This document shows, in pieces, positions 6,661 through 13,976 of a DNA stretch of 32,846 nucleotides; the stretch's first letter is position 1, and every line of letters begins with the position of its first letter. The stretch lies in assembly GCA_013152685.1 (NCBI GenBank), contig JAADFX010000024.1, positions 1 through 32,846 of the forward strand. Direction: 5' to 3'. The notes beneath the pieces are model-generated. The model searched no databases, had not been told where the DNA came from, and saw only the letters and a list, made by a program, of their open reading frames with translations. The position numbers and the translations under genes were made by a program. Source of the stretch: Methanobacteriota archaeon. GTDB taxonomy: Archaea > Hydrothermarchaeota > Hydrothermarchaeia > Hydrothermarchaeales > BMS3B.

Positions 6661-7788
6661 ATGCGTTCGTCCCTGTTACTTCTGTTCTGTGCGGCGATTG
6701 CTGCCGGGTGCATCGGTGCCGGTGAGCCCCCCGCTGGGCTGAACAGCGAGGGCGGGGGATGGGTGATGTTCCAGCACGACCTCTCCCACACGGGGAGGGC
6801 TGAGGAGGCGGTGGAGCCGCCCCTGCGGCTGCTCTGGGAGGCTCCCACCCGCGGCCAGGTGGGCTACTCGTCCCCCGTGGTGGCAGATGGCCTGGTGCTG
6901 CTGGGGAGCACCGACTGGCACCTCTACGCCTTCAACGCCACCACCGGAGAGGTGGTGTGGAAGTTCCCCACCGGCGGTGAGGTACACTCCACGCCAGCCG
7001 TAGCAGGGGGAAAGGTGTACTTCGGAAGCTATGACGGCTCCCTCTATGCCCTGGATCTGAAAACCGGCAAAAAGCTGTGGCGCTACAAGGCAAAGGGGGA
7101 GATTCTGACATCGCCGGCGGTGGCAGATGGGAGGGTGTTCTTCGGAACCTTCGGCGGTTCCATCATCGCCCTCAACGCCGAGAACGGCAAAAAGCTCTGG
7201 GAGAGGAAGACCTCGGGGCAGGTGCACTCATCGCCGGCGGTGGCGGGGGGAGTTGTGTACACCTCCTCCTACCAGGAGTACCGGGTGTATGCCCTCCAGG
7301 CGGAGACGGGCAGGGTTGTGTGGACCTTCGACACCCGCGGGTTTATCCACGCCTCGCCGGCGGTGGCAGAGGGAAGGGTGTACATCCCCTCCAAGGACTC
7401 CTTCCTGTACTGCCTCGACGCAGCCACGGGAGGGGAGGTGTGGAGGTTTGAAACCGGGGCACCCATCGACTCCACGCCAGCCGTAGCATGGGGAAGGGTG
7501 TACTTCGGAAGCTATGACGGGTTCGTGTATGCGGTGGACGCGGAGAGCGGAGAGGAGGTGTGGAGGACGGAGATAGGAGCCCAGTTCATCGGCTCTCCTG
7601 CTGTGGCGGGGGGCGCTGTGTACATAGGCGCACTGGACGGCAGGCTCTACGCCCTCAGCGCTGAAAGCGGGGAGGTGCTGTGGAACCACTCCCTGGGGAG
7701 CATGACCTACTCCTCGCCGGCAGTGGCAGGGGGAAGGGTGTACATCCCCAGCCTTGACGGGGTGCTCTACGCCTTCGCACCAGAGTGA
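6661..7788 (+). CDS. PQQ-type beta-propeller lipoprotein (eight repeats)
   Basis: 375 residues from ATG 6661. The signal peptide ends in a lipobox (IAAGC), so the protein is lipid-anchored outside the membrane. The rest is eight repeats of about 40 residues, each of the form SPAVAxGxVYxGSxDGxLYALxxxTGxxVW. This is the PQQ/quinoprotein-like propeller also found in BamB and in alcohol dehydrogenases. No catalytic domain or dehydrogenase Ca2+/PQQ ligand set is evident, so a scaffold or binding role is more likely. The stop overlaps a GTG start of the JAMM gene by 3 bp (GTGA). The divergent membrane regulator shares the upstream region. BamB-like naming should be avoided because archaea lack the Bam complex. 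Confidence 0.85.
   Translation: MRSSLLLLFCAAIAAGCIGAGEPPAGLNSEGGGWVMFQHDLSHTGRAEEAVEPPLRLLWEAPTRGQVGYSSPVVADGLVLLGSTDWHLYAFNATTGEVVWKFPTGGEVHSTPAVAGGKVYFGSYDGSLYALDLKTGKKLWRYKAKGEILTSPAVADGRVFFGTFGGSIIALNAENGKKLWERKTSGQVHSSPAVAGGVVYTSSYQEYRVYALQAETGRVVWTFDTRGFIHASPAVAEGRVYIPSKDSFLYCLDAATGGEVWRFETGAPIDSTPAVAWGRVYFGSYDGFVYAVDAESGEEVWRTEIGAQFIGSPAVAGGAVYIGALDGRLYALSAESGEVLWNHSLGSMTYSSPAVAGGRVYIPSLDGVLYAFAPE
6986..7520 (+). repeat. Near-identical DNA in propeller repeats 2 and 6
   Basis: The 52-bp segments 6986-7037 and 7469-7520 differ at only two positions, although most repeats in this gene differ far more. They are 483 bp apart, four propeller blades. This suggests recent internal duplication or gene conversion inside the propeller gene. 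Confidence 0.7.
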
Positions 7789-8282
7789 AGCCCATGCTGG
7801 TGATTCCCAGGAAGCTGCTGGAGGAGATGCTGGAGCACGCCAGGAGGTGTGCTCCGCAGGAGGCCTGCGGGGTTATAGCCGGGGAGCGCAGAGGGGGGCG
7901 CGGGATCGCCAGGGCGGTGTACAGGTGCAGAAATGTGTCCTCCATGCCAGAGGTGAGGTACACTATCGCACCCGAGGACCTGGTGAGGGCGCTCGATGAC
8001 GTGGAGAAGAAGGGCATGGAGGTGCTGGGCTTCTACCACTCCCACCCCCACGGGGGCGTGCTCCCCTCGGCGATAGACAGCGCCAGGGCGAGCTGGCACG
8101 GGGCCAGCTATGTGATAGTAAACCTGCGGGGCGAGGCGGCGGCGTGGCTCTGGGATGAGGAGGCGGGGAGGTTCAGGAGGGAGAGGCTGCTAGTGGTAGA
8201 AGAGGGTGCCCACCATGGCGTAGAAGATGAGCATGAAGGCGACGGAAACCGCCAGAAAGCCCCCCAGGGAGAGGAGGGATAG
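7785..8282 (+). CDS. JAMM/MPN+ metalloprotease
   Basis: 165 residues from GTG 7785; ATG 7794 is an alternative. The complete JAMM zinc site is present: Glu26 in QEACGVIAGE, His85 and His87 in FYHSHPHGG, Ser95 and Asp98 in PSAIDSA. In archaea, such stand-alone MPN+ proteins remove ubiquitin-like SAMP proteins (desampylases) or process ThiS/MoaD-like sulfur carriers; the second role would suit the sulfur genes downstream. Translational coupling with the propeller gene (GTGA overlap) is clear. The domain proper ends near RERLLVVEEG. The last 30 or so residues are read from DNA that also encodes the end of the opposite-strand membrane protein (93-bp overlap) and are low in complexity. Confidence 0.85.
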   Translation: MKPMLVIPRKLLEEMLEHARRCAPQEACGVIAGERRGGRGIARAVYRCRNVSSMPEVRYTIAPEDLVRALDDVEKKGMEVLGFYHSHPHGGVLPSAIDSARASWHGASYVIVNLRGEAAAWLWDEEAGRFRRERLLVVEEGAHHGVEDEHEGDGNRQKAPQGEEG

Positions 8283-9209
8283 CCGCGCCAGGCTCCTCTG
8301 AAGCTGAGCAGCGCTTTCCCTGAGGGAGGGCTTCTTCTTGAGAAACTCGGCAAGCGCCACCAGCAGCCCCGAGACGCCTCCGGCGAAGAGGAGGGCGTAG
8401 AGGGGGTACCCCACCAGGGGCTGGCGCAGCACCTCGAAGGGGCAGCGGTGCTGGGTGGGGAGGCCGAAGAGAACCACGTTGAAGTAGGGGCTGAGGAAGG
8501 TGAACATCGCCAGAAGTGAGCTGAGAAAGGCAGAGAGGGCGGCAAAGCCGGAGAAGAGGGCGTAGCGGGAGGTGCGCAGGTGCAGGAACAGCGCCGCCAG
8601 CGCCGCGGTGAAGGTGAGGAAGAAGAGCGCCATGGCAACCTCCCCGGGGAAGCTCATCGCCACAAAGCCGTAGGGGTTCTCAAGGCTGCGCAGCGCAGAG
8701 CCGCAGCAGGAGGTTATCACGTCCGCCTTTATGCTGGTGTAAAACCGCACCTCGAGATAGATGTCCGCCAGCAGAAGGGGGAGGAGGAGCAGGAGGAGCG
8801 CATACTTGGGCCTCACCAGCGGGTAGTCCTCCGCCCGGGAGTCTATGTGGTTGACCATGAGCCAGGAGGAGTAGGCGAAGATGGCAGCCACCTTCACCCA
8901 GAGCGCCCTGAAGCCGTAGTCGTTTGAGTTCAGCGAGCCAAAGGCGCACATGGCGCCGCTTATGAAGCTCGCCAGGTAGTCGGCGGTGACCACAAAGAGG
9001 AGCAGGGAGAGGACCTGAAACGCCAGGGCGTACTGCACCAGTGTGGACACCAGGTAGCTGCGCTTTTCCAGCTCCAGCTGCTCCTCACTGGCACTCCCCG
9101 GCTGCCAGCGCAGCAGTATCCTGACCCCCTGAAGCGCCGCGTACAGCCCCAGGAGCACCACCACTACGAGCCCGAGAATCTGGCTCAGCACCCAGAAGTT
9201 CAGTATCAC
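8190..9209 (-). CDS. Polytopic membrane protein with conserved-looking Cys motifs, last gene of the NosL/ABC operon
   Basis: 339 residues from GTG 9209, which overlaps the ABC ATPase stop by 4 bp (GTGA) and follows GGAGAGG. About eight hydrophobic helices are visible. Between helices are GAMCAFGSLNSN (near 85), SCCGSALRSLENP (near 168) and QHRCPFEVL (near 268). From memory, membrane proteins with a CCGS and a later H-x-CPF motif occur beside NosL and MacB-type ABC genes in other anaerobes, but I know no assigned function. Cysteines on loops next to a Cu(I) chaperone suggest metal handling or thiol redox exchange across the membrane. It ends inside the 3' end of the convergent JAMM gene. Confidence 0.75.
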   Translation of the reverse strand: MILNFWVLSQILGLVVVVLLGLYAALQGVRILLRWQPGSASEEQLELEKRSYLVSTLVQYALAFQVLSLLLFVVTADYLASFISGAMCAFGSLNSNDYGFRALWVKVAAIFAYSSWLMVNHIDSRAEDYPLVRPKYALLLLLLPLLLADIYLEVRFYTSIKADVITSCCGSALRSLENPYGFVAMSFPGEVAMALFFLTFTAALAALFLHLRTSRYALFSGFAALSAFLSSLLAMFTFLSPYFNVVLFGLPTQHRCPFEVLRQPLVGYPLYALLFAGGVSGLLVALAEFLKKKPSLRESAAQLQRSLARLSLLSLGGFLAVSVAFMLIFYAMVGTLFYH

Positions 9210-9886
9210 CTCTCCACACCTACCAGCGAGCCGTCCCGCATGTCGAAGATTACATCAACCAGCCTGTGCTCATACACCAGGGGGTCGTGGGTGGCAATCA
9301 CCACAGTCCTGCCCTCCTCCCTGAGGCTCCGCACTATCTCAAGGAACTCGGCAGCAAGGGAGGTGTCCAGATGGGCGGTGGGCTCGTCGGCTATCACAAT
9401 CTCCGGGTTGTTTATCAGCGCTCTTGCAATGGCGACGCGCTGCATCTCGCCTCCGCTCAGCTCCCTCACCCTGAAGCTTCGCCTGTGCGCCAGGTTCAGG
9501 CGCTCCAGGAGCCTGAGGGCGCGCTCCTCCGCCTCTTTTGGCGGGGTGGAGGTGGGCACCAGGGGGGCGGTGACATTCTCCAGCACTGTGAGGCCGGGTA
9601 TGAGGTTGAACTGCTGGAAGATTATGCCGATGTGCTCCCGCCTGAAGCGGGTGAGGAAGCTCTCGGGAAGCCTGGAGACCTCCTTCCCGAGCACAAACAC
9701 CCTGCCGGAGGTGGGCCTCGCGGCGCAGGCGATGAGGGTGAGGAGTGTCGTCTTTCCGCTCCCGCTGGGCCCCCTGAGCACCGCCACCTCACCGCTTGCG
9801 ATTTCCAGGGTGACGTCCCTCACCGCCACCACTTCGTTGGGCCTTCCCCTGTTGAATACCTTTGTCACCCTCTCACAGCGTATCAA
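9206..9886 (-). CDS. ABC transporter ATPase, MacB/LolD type
   Basis: 226 residues. The Walker A motif GPSGSGKT is at 39-46. Next come the Q-loop FQQFN, the signature LSGGEMQRVAIARAL, Walker B IVIADEPTAHLD and a switch His in ATHD. It pairs with the FtsX/MacB-type permease directly upstream: the permease stop TAG (9889-9887) abuts this TTG start (9886), and GGGGG lies about 6 nt before the TTG. In the MacB family the ATPase drives a mechanotransmission permease that moves lipoproteins or small molecules from the membrane outward rather than classical transmembrane transport. The operon context suggests service to NosL or the small Cys protein; the substrate is unknown. Confidence 0.9.
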   Translation of the reverse strand: MIRCERVTKVFNRGRPNEVVAVRDVTLEIASGEVAVLRGPSGSGKTTLLTLIACAARPTSGRVFVLGKEVSRLPESFLTRFRREHIGIIFQQFNLIPGLTVLENVTAPLVPTSTPPKEAEERALRLLERLNLAHRRSFRVRELSGGEMQRVAIARALINNPEIVIADEPTAHLDTSLAAEFLEIVRSLREEGRTVVIATHDPLVYEHRLVDVIFDMRDGSLVGVER

Positions 9887-11044
9887 CTATATCCCCCGCA
9901 TGGCCTCATCAGGGTCAACTGTGCTCGCCCTCCAGGAGGGCACCACCACCGCCGCCAGAAAGGGAACCACGCTGACCATGAATATGAGCAGGAGGTCCTC
10001 CACGGAGAGGGCCGGCATCAGCTCAAAGCTGGGGTACAGGGTTGACCAGCCCAGGAGCACCGGCTTGAGCAGCGGAGCACCCAGCTGGTAGACGTGGAGG
10101 TACGCCAGGATTATTCCCAGCAGGTAGGAGTTCAGAGCCAGAAGCACGCCCTCGTAGGTGCGCATCTCCAGCACGTCTCCCGTGCTCCACCCCAGCGCCT
10201 TTAGGATGCCGATCTCCCTCTTCTCCTCAGCGCTCAGCCCCGAGGCCCTGTCCCACACCAGAATCGCAAAGGCTAGAAGCGCCCCTATTATGCTGGCCAG
10301 GAAGATTCCTGAGCGCCACCCGAAGATCGCATCGTAGGTCTCGCGTATTTGAGCTCTAGTGAGAACCCTGGCGTCGGGCAGGGCGAGGGAGATCTTGTAG
10401 GCTATGTTGGTGAGCTCCGCCGGATTGGCCACGTACACCGCCAGGTCGTTGGCCACCTCAGGGGGTATCCCGAAGAACTCCCTCGCCGTCGCCCTGGGCA
10501 TGGCTATTATGTCGGCGCTCTGCAGCGAGGAGCTGGAGGAGAAGACGCCGGCGACGGTAAACTTAACATAGTTCCCCCTGTAGTCCCTGAGGATTATCCT
10601 GTCTCCGGGGCGAATCCTCTTTTTCTCGGCTATCGCATAGCCCACCGCCACCTCCCCCTCTCCCGGTGGGCTGCCCTCCACAACGGCGAAGGGCAGGCTT
10701 TCCACGCCCAGGATGGTGTAGGTGGCGTCCTCAACCGCGTCGTAGTAGTAGCCCCACACCCTGGGCTCGACGCGGCTCACCCCCCTTATCTCCTCAATCC
10801 TTGCGGCATAGCTCAGAGGCACGAGCCCCTGCCTTCCAGCGACTATCTTCTGGACGGTTATGTCGGGGGCGAGGGCGAGGGTCTCCTCCGCCTCCTTCTT
10901 GAGGGAGCCCATCATCATCACCACGCTGGCCAGCATGAAGACCACGAGGGTGAAGACCAGCAGAGTTGCCAGGTTCTTGCCCTTCCTCCTCAGCATGAAG
11001 CGCGCCGCATAGTCCAGGATGTTCAGGTGCTTTCTCAGGCTCAT
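9887..11044 (-). CDS. ABC transporter permease, MacB/FtsX type
   Basis: 385 residues from ATG 11044 (MSLRKHLNILDYAARFMLRR), preceded by GAGGTGGAG and overlapping the small Cys protein stop (ATGA). Topology is the FtsX/MacB form. One N-terminal helix (LATLLVFTLVVFMLASVVMM) is followed by an extracytoplasmic domain of about 200 residues containing GVSRVEPRVWGYYYDAV. Three C-terminal helices follow; the cytoplasmic loop reads EEKREIGILKALGWSTGDV, which is the family's coupling signature. The outside domain has no Cys or His cluster that would mark direct metal binding. It works with the adjacent ATPase at 9206-9886. Confidence 0.85.
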   Translation of the reverse strand: MSLRKHLNILDYAARFMLRRKGKNLATLLVFTLVVFMLASVVMMMGSLKKEAEETLALAPDITVQKIVAGRQGLVPLSYAARIEEIRGVSRVEPRVWGYYYDAVEDATYTILGVESLPFAVVEGSPPGEGEVAVGYAIAEKKRIRPGDRIILRDYRGNYVKFTVAGVFSSSSSLQSADIIAMPRATAREFFGIPPEVANDLAVYVANPAELTNIAYKISLALPDARVLTRAQIRETYDAIFGWRSGIFLASIIGALLAFAILVWDRASGLSAEEKREIGILKALGWSTGDVLEMRTYEGVLLALNSYLLGIILAYLHVYQLGAPLLKPVLLGWSTLYPSFELMPALSVEDLLLIFMVSVVPFLAAVVVPSWRASTVDPDEAMRGI

Positions 11045-11346
11045 CTCTCCACCTCTATTGTCGTGTCGAAGCCCGCGAAAACCGGCCTGCCGAAGCCGGT
11101 GCAGGAGGCGTGGTAGCACAGCTGCGCTGGCATGTCCCTGAAGCAGCCCGAGAAGTCCACTGTGCTTGGATTGCGGGTGGAGTAGCAGTCTGTGGCTATT
11201 GACAGGTCGCTCAGACCCAGGGCCCTGGAGAGGGAGCGCTTCTCCTCCAGCAGGACGTGGGGCGCCTCTGAGGAGGCGAGCAGCAGGAAGGTGAGCAGCT
11301 GGAGCAGGAGCACCGCCAGAGCCAGCACTCCAGGACGCACCCTCAT
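11041..11346 (-). CDS. Small exported four-cysteine protein
   Basis: 101 residues from ATG 11346. It overlaps the NosL stop upstream (ATGA) and the permease start downstream (ATGA), so it is translationally coupled on both sides and is very probably a real gene. The first 25 residues are a signal peptide or membrane anchor (LALAVLLLQLLTFLLLASS). The outside part has exactly four cysteines, at 54, 68, 77 and 82 (spacing C-x13-C-x8-C-x4-C), around TDCYSTRNP, SGCFRDMPAQLCYHASC. I do not recognise a family. Two disulfides or a metal site are both possible. Being between a Cu(I) chaperone and its ABC permease makes metal or thiol transfer a reasonable guess. Confidence 0.8.
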   Translation of the reverse strand: MRVRPGVLALAVLLLQLLTFLLLASSEAPHVLLEEKRSLSRALGLSDLSIATDCYSTRNPSTVDFSGCFRDMPAQLCYHASCTGFGRPVFAGFDTTIEVER

Positions 11347-11813
11347 GGAGGCTTCACGCCCCTTTCCACAACCTCCTGGAAGGTGAGCACCTCGGTGGCA
11401 GGGCCCATGGAGTACTCCCTGCGGAAGTTCTCCGCATCCCCGCTGTCTGCGAAAACCGCTATTCCGAATCCCATGGGGGTGGAGATGGCGGCGTTGACCA
11501 CGAAGTAGGCGTCCTCGACGGATACCCACTCCTGGGTGTAGTAGTCGCGGCAGTATATCTTCAGGATGTTCTCCCGGTGCTTCGAGTGGTAGATGAACAT
11601 GTCGCCGGGGTCGTCGAAGAAGACCACCTCCCTGCTCCCGAGTATCGCCTCGCACGCCCAGTTTTCGTATTCCTTTACAAACATTCCGCACTCGGGGCAG
11701 CGCGCGCCCTCGGGCACGGGCACAGGCGAGAGGTCCGGCGAGACGACCCTCTCGCCCTTCTGGGCGCATCCCGCCAGCAGCAGGAGGAAGAAGAGGAGCA
11801 CCAGCACGCGCAT
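11343..11813 (-). CDS. NosL-like copper-binding lipoprotein (second copy)
   Basis: 156 residues from ATG 11813. The signal peptide ends in a lipobox (LLAGC, Cys16). NosL features are CPECGM (Cys39, Cys42, Met44), FFDDPGDM, and the C-terminal TPMGFGIAVFADSGDAENF. It therefore resembles the copy at 4917-5501, but it lacks the Met-rich tail and differs widely in sequence, so this is an old duplication or separate acquisition. It is the first gene of a five-gene operon: NosL, small Cys protein, permease, ATPase, membrane protein. AGGA lies about 8 nt before the ATG. NosL homologues bind Cu(I) in the N2O reductase pathway; no nosZ or nosD is present here, so the client is unknown. Confidence 0.85.
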   Translation of the reverse strand: MRVLVLLFFLLLLAGCAQKGERVVSPDLSPVPVPEGARCPECGMFVKEYENWACEAILGSREVVFFDDPGDMFIYHSKHRENILKIYCRDYYTQEWVSVEDAYFVVNAAISTPMGFGIAVFADSGDAENFRREYSMGPATEVLTFQEVVERGVKPP

Positions 11814-11830
11814 GAGCTATTTCCTGTGGA

Positions 11831-11844
11831 GAAAAATATAAAAA
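11831..11844 (-). promoter_or_regulatory. TATA box of the NosL/ABC operon
   Basis: The minus strand reads TTTTTATATTTTTC, centred about 25 nt before ATG 11813. This predicts a very short leader or leaderless transcript for the operon running down to 8190. Confidence 0.55.
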
Positions 11845-11910
11845 CCTAATCCCTGAAACCGTCCGGAGAGGAGGAGATAGAGGGGGCACCTGCCAGGAAA
11901 ACCCGGGATA

Positions 11911-11930
11911 ACGCGTCAGAACGCGAAATT
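11911..11930. promoter_or_regulatory. Candidate operator CGCGT-CAGA-ACGCG in the divergent ABC promoter region
   Basis: 11912-11925 is an inverted repeat with the same 5-bp arms and 4-bp spacer as the site at 5639-5652. The following AAATT is also shared, giving 17 of 20 identical positions. It sits about 30 bp upstream of the TATA of the plus-strand ABC permease gene and about 70 bp upstream of the TATA of the minus-strand NosL operon, so one bound regulator could control both. Confidence 0.5.
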
Positions 11931-11956
11931 AAATTCCCCTTACCTGCTGACGAAAT

Positions 11957-11967
11957 GTTTATCTTTA
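11957..11967 (+). promoter_or_regulatory. TATA box of the second ABC transporter operon
   Basis: GTTTATCTTTA is about 27 nt before ATG 11989. No ribosome binding site is visible between them, which fits a leaderless mRNA. Confidence 0.45.
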
Positions 11968-11988
11968 AGACCTCCCGACTCAATAGAC

Positions 11989-13182
11989 ATGCGGATGAGC
12001 CTGCTCCACCTGGCACTTCAGAACCTCCGGATGAGGAAGTTCAGAACCCTGGGGGTGGTACTTGCCATAGCCATCGCCTCCGCGGCGCTCTTCTCCTCAA
12101 TTATGCTGATGAAGAGCATGTCCTCCTCCATTGAGCTGGGCATGGCCCAGCTGGGCGCCGACATAATGGTGGTTCCCGGGGATGCGGAGCCGGAGGGGGC
12201 GATACTGCTGGGCGGGGCGCCTGAGTGGGGGTACTTCAGCCTGAGGTACGCTGAGGCTATATCCTCCCTGGAGGACGTCGCCGGAGTTGCCCCCCTCGCC
12301 TTTGTGGAAACCACTGAGGGGTGCTGCTTCAGGAGCGGGGTGTACATCGTGGGCTTTGACAGGGAGAAGGACTTTCTCATAAAGCCCTGGGTTGAGAAGC
12401 AGGTGGGCGAGCTTAGAGCCTTCGACGCGGTAGCCGGCGCAGGCTACGACTGGCTCCCCGGCTCAGAGGTCCGGCTCTACGGCGTCTCCTTCACCATAGT
12501 TGCAAAAATACCCGCCACCGGGGTGGCGAGCTTCGACAGGGGAGTTTTTATACCCCTGGACAGGCTGTACTGGCTGTCAAAGCGCTCCCGGGAAGCGGGC
12601 ATCGCCGGCATGCCGCTGGAGCAGGGGGAGGTGTCAGCGCTCATGGTCAGGCTGGAGCCGGATGCCAACCCTGTTAGCGTCGCCAGAGCAATTGAGTTCC
12701 AGTTCCCGGAACTCAGGGCGGTGGTGGCGAAGAAGGCGCTGAGCAACGTGAAGAGGCAGATGCAGGTGATGCTCCAGAGCCTGCTCGCCCTCAGCGCCCT
12801 CACCTGGCTAACCGCCGTAATTCTGGTCTCTGTAATCCTCTCTATGAGCGTAAATGAGCGCAGGCGGGAGTTTGGAATTCTCCGCGCCCTGGGCGCGACA
12901 AAGCGCTTCATCTTCGGGCAGGTGGTGGTTGAGGCGTACCTTCTCGCCACCCTGGGGAGTGTGCTCGGAATGCTTGCCGGCTACACCTTCCTGGCCCTCT
13001 TCCAGGATGTGATAGAGGGGTACCTGAGGATGCCCTACCTCCTGCCCAACGAGCTCTACGTGGCGCTGATAAGCATCGCCACCATCGACGTCGCCCTCAT
13101 CCTGGCAACCATAGCAAGCGTCTACCCCGCCTACAGGAGCGCAGAGCTGGAGCCGTACGATGCCATAAGGTCGGGTGAATAG
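11989..13182 (+). CDS. ABC transporter permease, MacB/FtsX type (second system)
   Basis: 397 residues from ATG 11989; ATG 11995 is also possible. The N-terminal helix is FRTLGVVLAIAIASAALFSS. The outside domain of about 210 residues holds a CC pair (EGCCFRSGVY, near 111) and begins LGADIMVVPGDAEPEG, a segment seen in MacB-like permeases. Three helices follow, and the coupling loop NERRREFGILRALGATKRFIFG is clear. The protein differs much from the permease at 9887-11044. The ATPase follows with an 8-bp overlap. Promoter and candidate operator are shared, divergently, with the NosL operon. Substrate unknown; a linked role with the NosL operon is inferred from position. Confidence 0.85.
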   Translation: MRMSLLHLALQNLRMRKFRTLGVVLAIAIASAALFSSIMLMKSMSSSIELGMAQLGADIMVVPGDAEPEGAILLGGAPEWGYFSLRYAEAISSLEDVAGVAPLAFVETTEGCCFRSGVYIVGFDREKDFLIKPWVEKQVGELRAFDAVAGAGYDWLPGSEVRLYGVSFTIVAKIPATGVASFDRGVFIPLDRLYWLSKRSREAGIAGMPLEQGEVSALMVRLEPDANPVSVARAIEFQFPELRAVVAKKALSNVKRQMQVMLQSLLALSALTWLTAVILVSVILSMSVNERRREFGILRALGATKRFIFGQVVVEAYLLATLGSVLGMLAGYTFLALFQDVIEGYLRMPYLLPNELYVALISIATIDVALILATIASVYPAYRSAELEPYDAIRSGE

Positions 13183-13852
13183 GGTGATAGCCACTGAGAG
13201 GCTGACCAAGATCTACAATACCGGCGGCAGTGAGATAAAGGCGGTGCGGGGGGTAAGCCTGAGGGTGGAGAAGGGTGAGTTTATTTCAATAGTGGGGCAC
13301 TCGGGGAGCGGGAAGACCACCCTCCTGTCGATGATAGGCGGGCTCACAAGGCCCACCTACGGCAGGGTGCTGATAGACGGCGTGGACATATGGGCGATGA
13401 GCGACGAGGAGCTCTCCCGCTTCAGAAACAGGAAGATCGGCTTCATGTTCCAGTTCTCCAGCCTCATCTCCACCCTCACCGTCAGGGACAACATGCTGCT
13501 TCCCGCCGCCCTCTCGGGAAAGGTGGAGCAGCAGCACGAGGAGAGGGCGCTCGAGCTGCTGGAGCGCCTGGGGCTGGAGCACAGGGCAGGCGCCTACCCG
13601 GCGCAGCTCTCCGGCGGTGAGCAGCGCAGGGTGGCTGTGGCAAGGGCATTTATGAACCGCCCGGAAATCATACTGGCAGACGAGCCCACGGGCGACCTGG
13701 ACGAGGAGTCGGAGGAGCAGGTGATGGAGCTCCTCACCCACATGAACAGGGAGGAGGGCGTGACAATCCTGCTGGTCACCCACAACCTGGAGCTTGCGGC
13801 AAGGACGCGGAGAACCCTCAGGATGAGGAGGGGGCGCCTGGAGGAGCGGTAA
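13175..13852 (+). CDS. ABC transporter ATPase, MacB/LolD type (second system)
   Basis: 225 residues from GTG 13175, overlapping the permease by 8 bp; a second GTG at 13184 could equally start it. Walker A is GHSGSGKT at 41-48. Also present are FQFSS at the Q-loop, signature LSGGEQRRVAVARAF, Walker B IILADEPTGDLDEES and the switch His in LVTHN. All catalytic elements are intact. Partner of the preceding permease. It is followed by an A/T-rich stretch that carries the LysR promoter, so the ABC operon likely ends here. Confidence 0.9.
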   Translation: MNRVIATERLTKIYNTGGSEIKAVRGVSLRVEKGEFISIVGHSGSGKTTLLSMIGGLTRPTYGRVLIDGVDIWAMSDEELSRFRNRKIGFMFQFSSLISTLTVRDNMLLPAALSGKVEQQHEERALELLERLGLEHRAGAYPAQLSGGEQRRVAVARAFMNRPEIILADEPTGDLDEESEEQVMELLTHMNREEGVTILLVTHNLELAARTRRTLRMRRGRLEER

Positions 13853-13952
13853 AGCCGCGGAGACTATACCCAAAAAGATTTTAGCAGAACTTTAAACTAT
13901 TTTATAACTCTCATTTTATGATAATTTCGAAAACTCTTAAAGTGGTTATCAG

Positions 13953-13965
13953 AATAATAAAAATT
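13953..13965 (+). promoter_or_regulatory. TATA region of the LysR-sulfur operon
   Basis: AATAATAAAAATT lies about 18-24 nt before GTG 13977, in an A/T-rich stretch from 13865. No ribosome binding site precedes the GTG, so transcription is probably leaderless. The upstream sequence TTTCGAAAA (13925-13933) is a short palindrome that might take part in regulation. Confidence 0.4.
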
Positions 13966-13976
13966 GGTGCTTAAAT

